A stretch of DNA of 64,000 nucleotides. Source: Ardenticatenaceae bacterium (GTDB lineage: Bacteria; Chloroflexota; Anaerolineae; Promineifilales; Promineifilaceae). The position numbers and the translations under genes are program-made. Below, piece after piece: positions 25,825 to 33,048 of the stretch. Below the pieces are notes generated by a model, which worked only from the letters and a program-made list of their open reading frames with translations, did not search any database and was not told the origin of the DNA. How positions within the stretch are numbered: the stretch's first letter is position 1; every line of letters starts with the position of its first letter. The stretch is from assembly GCA_020634435.1 (NCBI GenBank), contig JACKBS010000021.1:1-64000 (forward strand). Direction: 5' to 3'.

Positions 25825-26484
25825 ATGAAACGTGTGCAAATTTTGGCTGGATTGGTTACGGCCGTTCTGGCAATCATGCTCGTAGGATGTGGCACAGTGA
25901 ATGAAGCAACGGAAACGGCCGTTGCCAATGCCCAACCGAGCAGCAACGACCAAATCGAAATCAGCTACACCACCCCGGCCCAGCAGGAAGGCCCGTACTA
26001 CCCCGTAGACAAACCGGCCGATCGGGACAACGACCTGACGGTGCTGAACGGCGCAGCAGGTGGCCCGGCTGGTGATGTGATTGAGTTTGGCGGGACATTG
26101 TATGATAGAAACGGCCGTGCCATCCCCAACGCCACCATTGAAATTTGGCAGACGGACGCCAACGGCGTCTACCAGCACCCCGACGACCCCAGCACCGCCC
26201 AGCGCGACATGAATTTTCAATTTTACGGGGAAGCAATGACGGATGAAAACGGCGCGTACAGCTTCCGCACCGTTTTCCCTGGCGAGTACGAACCCCGCCC
26301 CCGTCACATCCACTTCAAAGTAAAGCTAAACGGCGAGACGCTGATCACCAGCCAATTCTACTTTGCCAGCGACAACAGCGGCCAACCCGCCCCACTCATC
26401 ATTACCCTCACTCCCGGCGAAGATGCTGCGGGCAACACTATCCAAACCGGCCAACGCGACATTATTTTAAATGTTGCCCCATAA
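25825..26484 (+). CDS. Intradiol ring-cleavage dioxygenase-like lipoprotein
   Basis: A 219-residue exported protein: signal MKRVQILAGLVTAVLAIMLVGC with lipobox LVGC. The mature part matches the intradiol dioxygenase (protocatechuate 3,4-dioxygenase beta-like) fold: 'EGPYYP', 'FGGTLYDRNGRAIPNATIEIWQTDANGVYQHP', and 'FPGEYEPRPRHIHFKV'. The Tyr of VYQHP and the Tyr and two His of 'EYEPRPRHIH' are the expected Fe(III) ligands, so it could be active. Surface-anchored members are common, with uncertain substrates. The start at 25825 has GGAGG upstream. Two ACGGCCGT copies fall in the signal and linker region. Confidence 0.83.
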   Translation: MKRVQILAGLVTAVLAIMLVGCGTVNEATETAVANAQPSSNDQIEISYTTPAQQEGPYYPVDKPADRDNDLTVLNGAAGGPAGDVIEFGGTLYDRNGRAIPNATIEIWQTDANGVYQHPDDPSTAQRDMNFQFYGEAMTDENGAYSFRTVFPGEYEPRPRHIHFKVKLNGETLITSQFYFASDNSGQPAPLIITLTPGEDAAGNTIQTGQRDIILNVAP

Positions 26485-26569
26485 ATTCTTAGCGGCGAAC
26501 CATTGATGATTTCGGAACATCCGTGCTACAATCACCAAAGAAACGTTCTCAAATGTCAAAGGGGTACAG

Positions 26570-27439
26570 ATGATGACTCAAGAAACTGGCCTGCAACCCA
26601 TAAAATTTGAACAGTTTAGCATTCGCCGCATCTGGGATGAGGAAACAGACCGATGGTGGTTTGCCGTAGTGGATGTTGTCGGCGCGTTATCAGACAGCAA
26701 AAGCCCAAGTAAATATTGGTTTGATATGAAGCGACGCGAATCGGAGATAGAACTTTCGGCAAATTGCCGAAAGTTTAGAATGAAGGCAGCAAACGGCCGT
26801 TCCTACCAAACCGAATGCGCCGACACCGAAGGCATGTTGCGCATCATCCAATCCATCCCCTCCCCCAAAGCAGAACCGTTTAAGCAATGGCTGGCCAAAG
26901 TTGGCTATGAGCGCATTCAGGAAATTGATAATCCCGAATTAGCAGCCCAACGCGCCAAAGCCCTGTATAAAGCGAAAGGCTATTCTGATGAATGGATCGA
27001 GGCGCGTTTGCGCAGTGTGGACATTCGCAAAGAGCTAACCGAAGAGTGGCAAAATCGAGGCGTGCAAGCTGGCAAAGAATATGCCTTCCTCACCGCGGAA
27101 ATCTCGCGCGGCACTTTCGGCCTCACGCCCAGCGAGCACAAAGAGCTAAAAACGTTACGCAAAAAAGACAATTTGCGTGATCATATGTCCAATGCTGAAT
27201 TGGTCTTCACCATGCTTGGCGAACTCTCCACCACCGAAGTCGCCCGCCATGAAGATGCGCAAGGATATGATGAAAATTTTCAAGCTGCCAAAAAAGGTGG
27301 CCGCATCGCCGGCAATGCCCGGCGCGAATTAGAAGCGGAAACGGGCAAGCCGGTTCTTTCCTCGCGAAACTATTTAGATCATCCAGAATCTGAGCAACTA
27401 CCTGCCGGGGATGATGCAGATGAAGATTTAGCATTTTAA
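26570..27439 (+). CDS. Bro-N domain protein with DinD-like C-terminus
   Basis: A 289-residue protein. The first 110 residues form a Bro-N (BRO family, phage-antirepressor-like) domain: 'FSIRRIWDEETDRWWFAVVDVV' and 'GMLRIIQSIPSPKAEPFKQWLAKVGYERI'. The rest resembles the C-terminal half of DinD: 'LKTLRKKDNLRDHMSNAELVFTMLGE', then 'GGRIAGNARRELEAETGKPVLS'. Bro-N proteins bind DNA, and DinD inhibits RecA filaments in E. coli; whether either holds here is not known. No phage genes lie nearby, so this is a chromosomal solitary member. RBS AAAGGGG lies before ATGATG. Confidence 0.82.
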   Translation: MMTQETGLQPIKFEQFSIRRIWDEETDRWWFAVVDVVGALSDSKSPSKYWFDMKRRESEIELSANCRKFRMKAANGRSYQTECADTEGMLRIIQSIPSPKAEPFKQWLAKVGYERIQEIDNPELAAQRAKALYKAKGYSDEWIEARLRSVDIRKELTEEWQNRGVQAGKEYAFLTAEISRGTFGLTPSEHKELKTLRKKDNLRDHMSNAELVFTMLGELSTTEVARHEDAQGYDENFQAAKKGGRIAGNARRELEAETGKPVLSSRNYLDHPESEQLPAGDDADEDLAF

Positions 27440-27522
27440 GAAGATTAGCGGGGATTCCCCACGGTGAATGTGGGCCACAACAAAGTGTACCACCCTCTCT
27501 ATTTCCTCTGTGTTGTCTGTGG

Positions 27523-28386
27523 CTAAATCCTCAAAATCGGCCGAGTGAGGCAGGTGGCCCCGCCTTCGGCCTTGAGCGAGATTTCGTCGCCGCGATAAAG
27601 TTGTACGCGGCAGCCTGCTGCCTCTAGCCGCTGCTGGGTGATAGGATTGCGATCCAGCATAACGCAGTTCCCCGGCGACAACGCCAGCACGTTTGGCCCC
27701 ATCGTCAAAAACTCCTCGTCCGGCACCTCCACCAGGCGGAAGCCGCGCGCCTTGAGCAGTTGGTAAAATGGCACGGGCATCAGCGGCAGATAAACGACCG
27801 CCACATCCTCAGCGACCACGCTGATGAACGACATCAAATGCAGGCAAGCCACTTCGCCTTCGTAATAGGGCAGCGGCACGGGGATGATCTCCACATCGGC
27901 GGGAACGGCTTCGCAGAGTTGGGCTAGCCCGGCGGCATTAGTGCGGAAGCCCTGCCCGACAGCCAGCGTCTGCTCATCCAGCCAAAGCAAATCGCCACCC
28001 TCAGCGCGGGCCTCGCCATGCAGTTGGTAATGAATTGGGATGCCAAGTTTTTGGTAAACGGCCGTATGTGCCGCCTCTTCACCCCTCCTTAATTCCTTCC
28101 CCATCTGCAAAATAATCGCTCCGTCGTTGGTCACGATGCTGGGATCGTGCACAAAAATGGCGTCGGCATGGTCGGGCAGTTCCACATCGTGGTACACCAC
28201 CTCAATTCCCTCAGCGCGCAGCAGATTGACGAGGGCGTCATGTTCGTTTTGGGCTTCGGGGAGAGACGGCCGTTCCGTGTAATGCCACTTTTCTGGGTCG
28301 GCGTTACCAAAGGCGGTGGACGGCCGTTTCACCAACACCGTCTGCAAAGGGGCAACCATGCTCTGGCTACCATAATTTTTAGTCAA
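27523..28386 (-). CDS. DDAH/amidinotransferase-superfamily hydrolase
   Basis: A 287-residue pentein-fold protein like dimethylarginine dimethylaminohydrolase, which turns N-methylated arginine into citrulline and methylamines. Visible residues are the opening 'VLVKRPSTAFGNAD', 'DPSIVTNDGAII', the acidic 'AEGGDLLWL', the catalytic His in 'ACLHLMSF', and the nucleophile Cys near the C-terminus in 'EGGATCLTRP'. The start is TTG at 28386 with GAGGTGA upstream. It lies at the 3' end of a same-strand cluster encoding an amino-acid importer and a Rieske oxygenase, which suggests catabolism of an imported methylated or guanidino amino acid. Citrulline-forming ornithine paths are not in the window. 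Confidence 0.82.
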   Translation of the reverse strand: MTKNYGSQSMVAPLQTVLVKRPSTAFGNADPEKWHYTERPSLPEAQNEHDALVNLLRAEGIEVVYHDVELPDHADAIFVHDPSIVTNDGAIILQMGKELRRGEEAAHTAVYQKLGIPIHYQLHGEARAEGGDLLWLDEQTLAVGQGFRTNAAGLAQLCEAVPADVEIIPVPLPYYEGEVACLHLMSFISVVAEDVAVVYLPLMPVPFYQLLKARGFRLVEVPDEEFLTMGPNVLALSPGNCVMLDRNPITQQRLEAAGCRVQLYRGDEISLKAEGGATCLTRPILRI

Positions 28387-28403
28387 AGTTCACCTCATTG
28401 GGG

Positions 28404-28478
28404 AAGTAATTGGGTAATTCAGTAATTGAGTAATGTGCAGGTAAAACAATTACCCAATTACCTAACTACAAATTACAT
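28404..28478. repeat. Compound palindrome, AATTGGGTAATT family, copy 1
   Basis: Repeats of GTAATTGG/GTAATTCA on one side are mirrored by CAATTACCCAATTACC on the other. It fills the gap between the ABC ATPase and DDAH-like genes. A second copy lies at 40141-40201, upstream of the HtrA gene. Confidence 0.7.
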
Positions 28479-29230
28479 TATGTCAATAAATGGCTCAAAA
28501 AAGCCCGCGTACGTTCGTCTTGCGGATTGGTAAAGAGTTGTTTTGGCGAGCCTTCTTCGACGAAACGGCCGTCGTGCATGTATAAAATTCGGTGGGCAAA
28601 CTTGCGGGCAAAGCCCATTTCGTGTGTCACCGTCAGCATCGTCATGCCCTCTTCCACTAGCTGCTGCATCACCGCCAGCACCTCGCCAATCAGTTCTGGG
28701 TCCAGCGCCGAGGTGGGCTCGTCGAAAAGCATAACCCTTGGCTCCATCGCCAGGGCACGGGCAATGGCTACCCGCTGCTGCTGCCCACCAGACAAGCGCG
28801 ATGGATACTGGTCCCGCTTTTCGGCCAGTCCTACCTTTTCCAGGTTGTGCATCCCCAGCTCGATAGCTTCATTCTTGGGCATGCCCTTTACCGTCACCGG
28901 CCCCTCGATCACATTTTCCAGCGCCGTCATGTGAGCAAACAGATTAAACGATTGGAACACCATGCCCGTTTTCAGCCGCAGCGCATGAACTTGCTGCTGG
29001 TAGTCACGCCCCTTGCCCCCGGCTTGCACGGTCACTCCATCAACCTCAATCGCGCCAAATTCCGGCTGCTCCAAAAAGTTGATGCAACGCAATAGCGTAC
29101 TTTTGCCCGAGCCGCTGCGCCCAATAATGCAGATCACTTCGGCTGGAGCCACCTCAAACGAAATATCTTTCAGCACATGAATATGATCAAAATGCTTGTT
29201 TAGTCCGGTCACGCGCACGATGTGGCTCAT
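28478..29230 (-). CDS. Polar amino-acid ABC transporter ATP-binding protein (GlnQ-like)
   Basis: The 250-residue ATPase of an amino-acid importer. Walker A is 'GRSGSGKS', the signature is 'LSGGQQQRVAIARALA', Walker B is 'VMLFDEPTSALDPE', and the H-loop is 'VTHEMGFA'. The order and sequences fit the GlnQ/HisP group. Its ATG overlaps the stop of the permease gene as ATGA, so translation is coupled. Energises uptake by the permease with the lipoprotein at 30163-31020. Confidence 0.93.
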   Translation of the reverse strand: MSHIVRVTGLNKHFDHIHVLKDISFEVAPAEVICIIGRSGSGKSTLLRCINFLEQPEFGAIEVDGVTVQAGGKGRDYQQQVHALRLKTGMVFQSFNLFAHMTALENVIEGPVTVKGMPKNEAIELGMHNLEKVGLAEKRDQYPSRLSGGQQQRVAIARALAMEPRVMLFDEPTSALDPELIGEVLAVMQQLVEEGMTMLTVTHEMGFARKFAHRILYMHDGRFVEEGSPKQLFTNPQDERTRAFLSHLLT

Positions 29231-30078
29231 AAGGTACGCTCCCCGCGCGCCATGTAGGTTTCCACACGCGCCTGTACGGCCGAAAAAATAATGGTGATGA
29301 TCCAGTAAAAAACGGCCGCAATCAACAGCGCTTCCAAACTGCGGAAATTGGCCCGCCCCACCTTCTGCGCCCGCCACAAAATTTCCCAGACAAAACCAGT
29401 CACCGAAATGAGCGACGTATCCTTGAGCATGGCAATAAACTGGTTGCCAATTGGCGGAATTACCAACTTGAACGCTTGCGGCAGCACAATACGCTGCATG
29501 ATTTGCCGCTGCGTCATGCCAATCGCCAGTGCCGCCTCCCGCTGCCCCACGCCCACCGACTGAATGCCCGCACGCATAATTTCGGTCATGTACGCGCCGT
29601 AATTTAGCCCTAGCGCCAACACCCCAGCCCACAGGCCCGTAAGGGTAATGCCCAGTTGCGGCAGCGCCAGGAAAAAGAACACCACTTGCAGCAGCAACGG
29701 CGTGCCGCGAATCAGCGAAATGTAAAACGTCGCCAGGGCATACGCAGGCGGCGATTTGGACAATCGACCCAGCGCCCCCAGCAACGCTAATATAGACGCC
29801 AAAGCGATGGACAAAATCGAAAGCAAAATGGTCAACCCCACGCCGCCAAAAATAAAGGGGGCCCGCTCCCAAATAAAGTCCCAATCCAGCGAAATGGTCG
29901 AAAATTCAATCCCCAGAACCTGAAACTTTAGCCCGCTGAAAGCAAAAACCAACACGCCCAGCAGCACAAGGTACGAAGCATTGACACCCAGACTAAAGCG
30001 CAGCTGCTTCTGCCGCTTCAACTCCTGAATAATGCGGGCTTGATTAGTCGCATCGGGCAAATCGGCCGTTGTGCGCAT
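29227..30078 (-). CDS. Polar amino-acid ABC transporter permease (HisM/GlnP-like)
   Basis: A 283-residue membrane subunit of the importer. About 60 residues of basic N-terminus precede five to six transmembrane segments. The coupling (EAA) loop reads 'QREAALAIGMTQRQIMQRIVLPQAF', and 'YGAYMTEIMRAGIQSV' and 'IPPIGNQFIAMLKDTSL' are standard for the HisM/GlnP group. A single permease gene implies a homodimer. Coupled by overlap to the ATPase gene. Confidence 0.92.
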   Translation of the reverse strand: MRTTADLPDATNQARIIQELKRQKQLRFSLGVNASYLVLLGVLVFAFSGLKFQVLGIEFSTISLDWDFIWERAPFIFGGVGLTILLSILSIALASILALLGALGRLSKSPPAYALATFYISLIRGTPLLLQVVFFFLALPQLGITLTGLWAGVLALGLNYGAYMTEIMRAGIQSVGVGQREAALAIGMTQRQIMQRIVLPQAFKLVIPPIGNQFIAMLKDTSLISVTGFVWEILWRAQKVGRANFRSLEALLIAAVFYWIITIIFSAVQARVETYMARGERTL

Positions 30079-30096
30079 CGTTGTCTCCTCAAGTTA

Positions 30097-30156
30097 GCCA
30101 CAGAGGACACAGAGAAATAAGAGAAAAATCTCCATAAGCTCTGTGCCCTCTGTGGC
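30097..30156. repeat. Hairpin repeat GCCACAGAGGACACAGAG
   Basis: 18-bp arms with one mismatch separated by 24 bp, in the 84-bp gap between the substrate-binding and permease genes. A related single arm ('CTCTGTGTCTTCTCTG') occurs near 34930. Within the transport cluster it could reduce read-through from the abundant binding-protein gene to the permease. Confidence 0.72.
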
Positions 30157-30162
30157 AAAAAA

Positions 30163-31020
30163 CTATTGTGTCGGATCCATGGTCAGGTCTTCGCTGAACC
30201 ACTTCATGGACAGCTCAGACAAGGTGCCATCGTCGTGCATTTCAGCAATGATTTCGCCGACGCGCTGCACCAGCGACGTATCGTCTAACTCACTGCTTTT
30301 GTCAAAAGCGACAGCTAAATTTTCGGAATAAACGGGCGAATCCACGCGGTAAACCGGCACATCGCCATCAATAGCGGCCTGGACGACTGTGTTGGATGTC
30401 AGGAAAACGCTGAACTCATCGCGGCCAGCCTGAATAGATTGGAAGCAGTCGTTGTCTGTTTGGAGCGGCACAATCGTTACATCGGTGGGCGGATCGGCGT
30501 AGAAGCTGCTATCTGGCAAACCCAGCGCGGCAATGTCGCCGTTCAGCCAGGTCTCATAGGTCGTAGAGAGGCCGACGCATACGGCCTGCCCATTAATATC
30601 GTCTAAGGATTCAATGCCCGAACCTTCGGCAGCAGCAAATTGCGCGGGAGTGAAGTAGTAGGCAGGTTCGGCAAAGTCCAGCACCTGCTGGCGATCCGTG
30701 GTAACGGTCATGGAACCGACACTCATATCCCACTGGCCACCCCAATTCCCGGCGGTAATCACATCCCAATCGGGCGTCACAAATTCGACCTCTACACCCA
30801 GCCGCTCGGCAATTTCGGTGGCCACATCAATATCGAAGCCAACAAAGTCGCCATTTTCGTCCAGGTAAGATTGGGGCGCATAGTTGGCATCGGTCGAAAC
30901 GCGAATGGTGCCGCGCTCTTCAATATCGCTTAGCAAATCTTCAGCGCCACCGCCACCACAGGCTGCTGTGAGCAAAACAAGCGTCACAAACAACAAAGAG
31001 ATAGACAGAAACTTCTTCAT
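30163..31020 (-). CDS. Amino-acid ABC transporter substrate-binding lipoprotein
   Basis: A 285-residue binding protein of the SBP_bac_3 family. Signal MKKFLSISLLFVTLVLLTAAC ends in lipobox LTAAC, anchoring it outside the membrane. The family pattern is clear: 'IRVSTDANYAPQSYLDENGDFVGFDIDVATEIAERLG', 'WDMSVGSMTVTTDRQQVLDFAEPAY', and the C-terminal 'VGEIIAEMHDDGTLSELSMKWF'. The ligand is a polar amino acid or derivative; the neighbouring DDAH-like hydrolase hints at an arginine derivative, by inference only. RBS GGAGGAGAACC lies upstream. Confidence 0.92.
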   Translation of the reverse strand: MKKFLSISLLFVTLVLLTAACGGGGAEDLLSDIEERGTIRVSTDANYAPQSYLDENGDFVGFDIDVATEIAERLGVEVEFVTPDWDVITAGNWGGQWDMSVGSMTVTTDRQQVLDFAEPAYYFTPAQFAAAEGSGIESLDDINGQAVCVGLSTTYETWLNGDIAALGLPDSSFYADPPTDVTIVPLQTDNDCFQSIQAGRDEFSVFLTSNTVVQAAIDGDVPVYRVDSPVYSENLAVAFDKSSELDDTSLVQRVGEIIAEMHDDGTLSELSMKWFSEDLTMDPTQ

Positions 31021-31074
31021 CAGGTTCTCCTCCAGTATTATTTGGTTGATTTTGGGGAAATAGTTTTGGGTATC

Positions 31075-31126
31075 CGGTAATCCGTTATCGGTAATCGGTG
31101 AAAATCACCGTTTACCGATTACCGTC
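31075..31126. repeat. Compound palindrome, CGGTAATCGGTAAACGG family, copy 1
   Basis: Left 'CGGTAATCGGTGA' and right 'TCACCGTTTACCG' form the inner stem around AAA, with further degenerate CGGTAAT-type units outside. It lies between the Rieske oxygenase gene and the binding-protein gene. Copy 2 is at 62636-62703. Confidence 0.7.
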
Positions 31127-31153
31127 TACAGGTGTTTACAAATAGTCTGCTTA

Positions 31154-32308
31154 TCAATTTGTCGGGCGGGCCTCACCTCCTTGCAATTGTTGGCTCAGAT
31201 AGTGATACACCAGCGAATGAAAATGATGGACGCCGTTTTCGCGCTGCACCGAAAAACGGCCGATATCGTAGGACCTTGACTGTAAACCCTTCTGCACCGT
31301 TTCGCAAATCACAATATCCTCTTGCTGCACCTGGTCACTGAAGGCAATTGAGTTTTGCATACTTTCCCAACCACCACCCGTACCTGGCTGCTCAAAATAC
31401 CATTCAAAAATGGTCAGCGTTTTGTCGTGCCCCAACGGCAAAATGATGTTGATTTGCAGGTTGTCCGGGTAAAAATTGAGCATGAAGTTAGGGAAAACCC
31501 AATAGTAAAGCGCTTCTTCCTCGGCTTCGGTGCGCAAAAAGCGGCGATCCCGATCCAGCGCATCCACATCACTGGCGGGGCGCATCGGAGCGTGCTGCTT
31601 GGAATAAGTGGGGAACGTTTCAACGCGGTACTGATCGTAATCAATCTCGCGGAAGAGGCCGGGGTGGGCGATGGGGATGTGGTACCCTTCCAAATAGTTG
31701 TCGATGTACACCTTCCAGTTGCAGTTGATTAGATAGTCACGCCGTTCGATAAGGCTCATGGTGGCCATGGGAATGTTTTTGGCGGTCACTTCGTGGGCGA
31801 TGCTGCCCAAAATGGTGTCTAGCGGCGGAGCGGCGTCATCGAGGCAGGCCATGATAAACGGTCCCCACTCGGCCACGCGTACGGCCGTTAAACACACGTC
31901 TTCCTTCTGCCAGTTGGCTACCCCTTCAAATTCGGGCGCGGTTAGCAAACGGCCGTCTAAGCCATACGTCCAGCCATGATAGCGACACTGCAAACTTTTG
32001 CGGTTACCCTTGCCGCTGGCCACGGGTCCAGCCCGATGGCGGCAAACGTTGTAAAAACCGCGCAGCACACCGCCCTTGTCCCGGGTGATCACCAGCGGTT
32101 CTCCGGCCAGTTCACAGGTGAAAAAGTCGCCGGGACGCCGCACCATTTCGGCGCGGCCCACGGGCTGCCACGTTTTAGCAAAAATCAGGTCGGTTTCCAG
32201 AGTCAAAAAGGCGGGGTCGGTGTACCAGCGGGCGGGCAAGGTGCCTGCCTGGGCCAGATCAGGGGTGAAGGCATAGTCGCTTAAATCAAGGGACGCAGCA
32301 GCTTTCAT
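31154..32308 (-). CDS. Rieske non-heme iron oxygenase, alpha subunit
   Basis: A 384-residue terminal oxygenase. The Rieske [2Fe-2S] ligands are C-x-H ('VCRHRAG') near residue 89 and C-x2-H ('QCRYHGW') 18 residues later. The mononuclear iron site lies in 'DNYLEGYHIPIAHPGLF'. The family includes ring-hydroxylating dioxygenases and N- or O-demethylases of betaines and carnitine; the size and the single-gene form fit the demethylase group as well. No ferredoxin or reductase gene is near, so electrons come from elsewhere. It is first in a minus-strand cluster with an amino-acid importer and a DDAH-like hydrolase. Confidence 0.87.
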   Translation of the reverse strand: MKAAASLDLSDYAFTPDLAQAGTLPARWYTDPAFLTLETDLIFAKTWQPVGRAEMVRRPGDFFTCELAGEPLVITRDKGGVLRGFYNVCRHRAGPVASGKGNRKSLQCRYHGWTYGLDGRLLTAPEFEGVANWQKEDVCLTAVRVAEWGPFIMACLDDAAPPLDTILGSIAHEVTAKNIPMATMSLIERRDYLINCNWKVYIDNYLEGYHIPIAHPGLFREIDYDQYRVETFPTYSKQHAPMRPASDVDALDRDRRFLRTEAEEEALYYWVFPNFMLNFYPDNLQINIILPLGHDKTLTIFEWYFEQPGTGGGWESMQNSIAFSDQVQQEDIVICETVQKGLQSRSYDIGRFSVQRENGVHHFHSLVYHYLSQQLQGGEARPTN

Positions 32309-32463
32309 TCAGCCAGTCTCCACATTTTTGAGTGTACAGAGGTTGTTCTGTTTGGGTCGGGTACGCCCAATTTGCGGTAAAATCGGGCCAGACCGTTGAC
32401 CATTATGCCATGAGACCCCCAGATGGGGTAGAAAATCATCCCGGCAGAACAAATTGAGGACCT

Positions 32464-32865
32464 ATGAATACACAACCGATGGAAAAAATCATGTCAGAAG
32501 CCAAAACGATTGCCGTGGTTGGCTTCTCTTCTAAACCAACGAAGGCGGGCTATTACGTGCCCGCTTATTTGCAGGAACGCGGCTACCACATCATTCCCGT
32601 GAATCCGAATTTGAGCGAAGGATTGGGCGAAACGGCCGTTCCCTCCCTCACCGCCATCACCGACCCAGTAGACCTGGTGCTCATCTTCCAGCGCAGCGAA
32701 AACGTGCCGCCGTTTGTGGATGAGGCGATTGAAATTGGGGCCAAATCAATCTGGATGCAGCTGGGCATTGCCAACGAAACGGCCGCTGCCAAAGCGCGTG
32801 CCGCCGGGCTAGATGTGGTGCAAAACGCCTGCCTGATGGTGGAGCACCGGCGTTGGTCGGCTTAG
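32464..32865 (+). CDS. CoA-binding domain protein (CoA_binding_2)
   Basis: A 133-residue stand-alone Rossmann-like CoA-binding protein: 'IAVVGFSSKPTKAGYYVPAYLQ' (nucleotide loop), 'YHIIPVNPN', 'VDLVLIFQRSENVPPFVDEAI', and 'IWMQLGIANE'. Members (YccU-like) bind CoA in vitro, but the role is unknown. RBS GAGGACCT precedes the ATG. A 14-bp inverted repeat with a 36-nt loop (32874-32937) follows the stop. Confidence 0.87.
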   Translation: MNTQPMEKIMSEAKTIAVVGFSSKPTKAGYYVPAYLQERGYHIIPVNPNLSEGLGETAVPSLTAITDPVDLVLIFQRSENVPPFVDEAIEIGAKSIWMQLGIANETAAAKARAAGLDVVQNACLMVEHRRWSA

Positions 32866-32873
32866 CCAATTTC

Positions 32874-32937
32874 ATTTTCCTGGAAACCGTTCGCAACCAA
32901 CTCGCCAATCTCACATTTGAAAAGTTTCCGGGAAAAT
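32874..32937. repeat. Inverted repeat after the CoA-binding protein gene
   Basis: Arms ATTTTCCTGGAAAC and GTTTCCGGGAAAAT pair over 14 bp with one mismatch. The core TTTCC-GGAAA resembles the hairpin at 41457-41488. There is no T-run, so termination is uncertain. Confidence 0.5.
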
Positions 32938-33003
32938 CGGTTTAAGCCCTGTTGTTAGATTCATGGGCCACAATCGGTTGAGCTTACCCAGGATAGCAAC
33001 CAG

Positions 33004-33036
33004 ACCTGACAGCACCACCAAGGCTGTCAGGTTTTT
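33004..33036 (+). terminator. Intrinsic terminator or attenuator before the sulfotransferase gene
   Basis: A 10-bp perfect stem ACCTGACAGC / GCTGTCAGGT, a 9-nt loop and five Ts. It ends only 4 bp before the GGAG of the sulfotransferase gene. Either it ends the upstream transcript, or it is a leader attenuator of the gene that follows. Confidence 0.8.
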
Positions 33037-33048
33037 GTGTGGAGACCT

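Noticed and set aside
28478..29884. A 468-codon open frame containing the ABC ATPase with a long N-terminal extension
   Set aside because: The first 218 codons are an out-of-frame reading of the overlapping permease gene, rich in Gly/Ala/His/Cys. The ATPase proper begins at the ATGA overlap at 29230.
32960..33048. A tRNA or small RNA gene in the gap before the sulfotransferase
   Set aside because: Only one terminator-type stem can be formed; there is no cloverleaf, T-loop sequence or CCA end.
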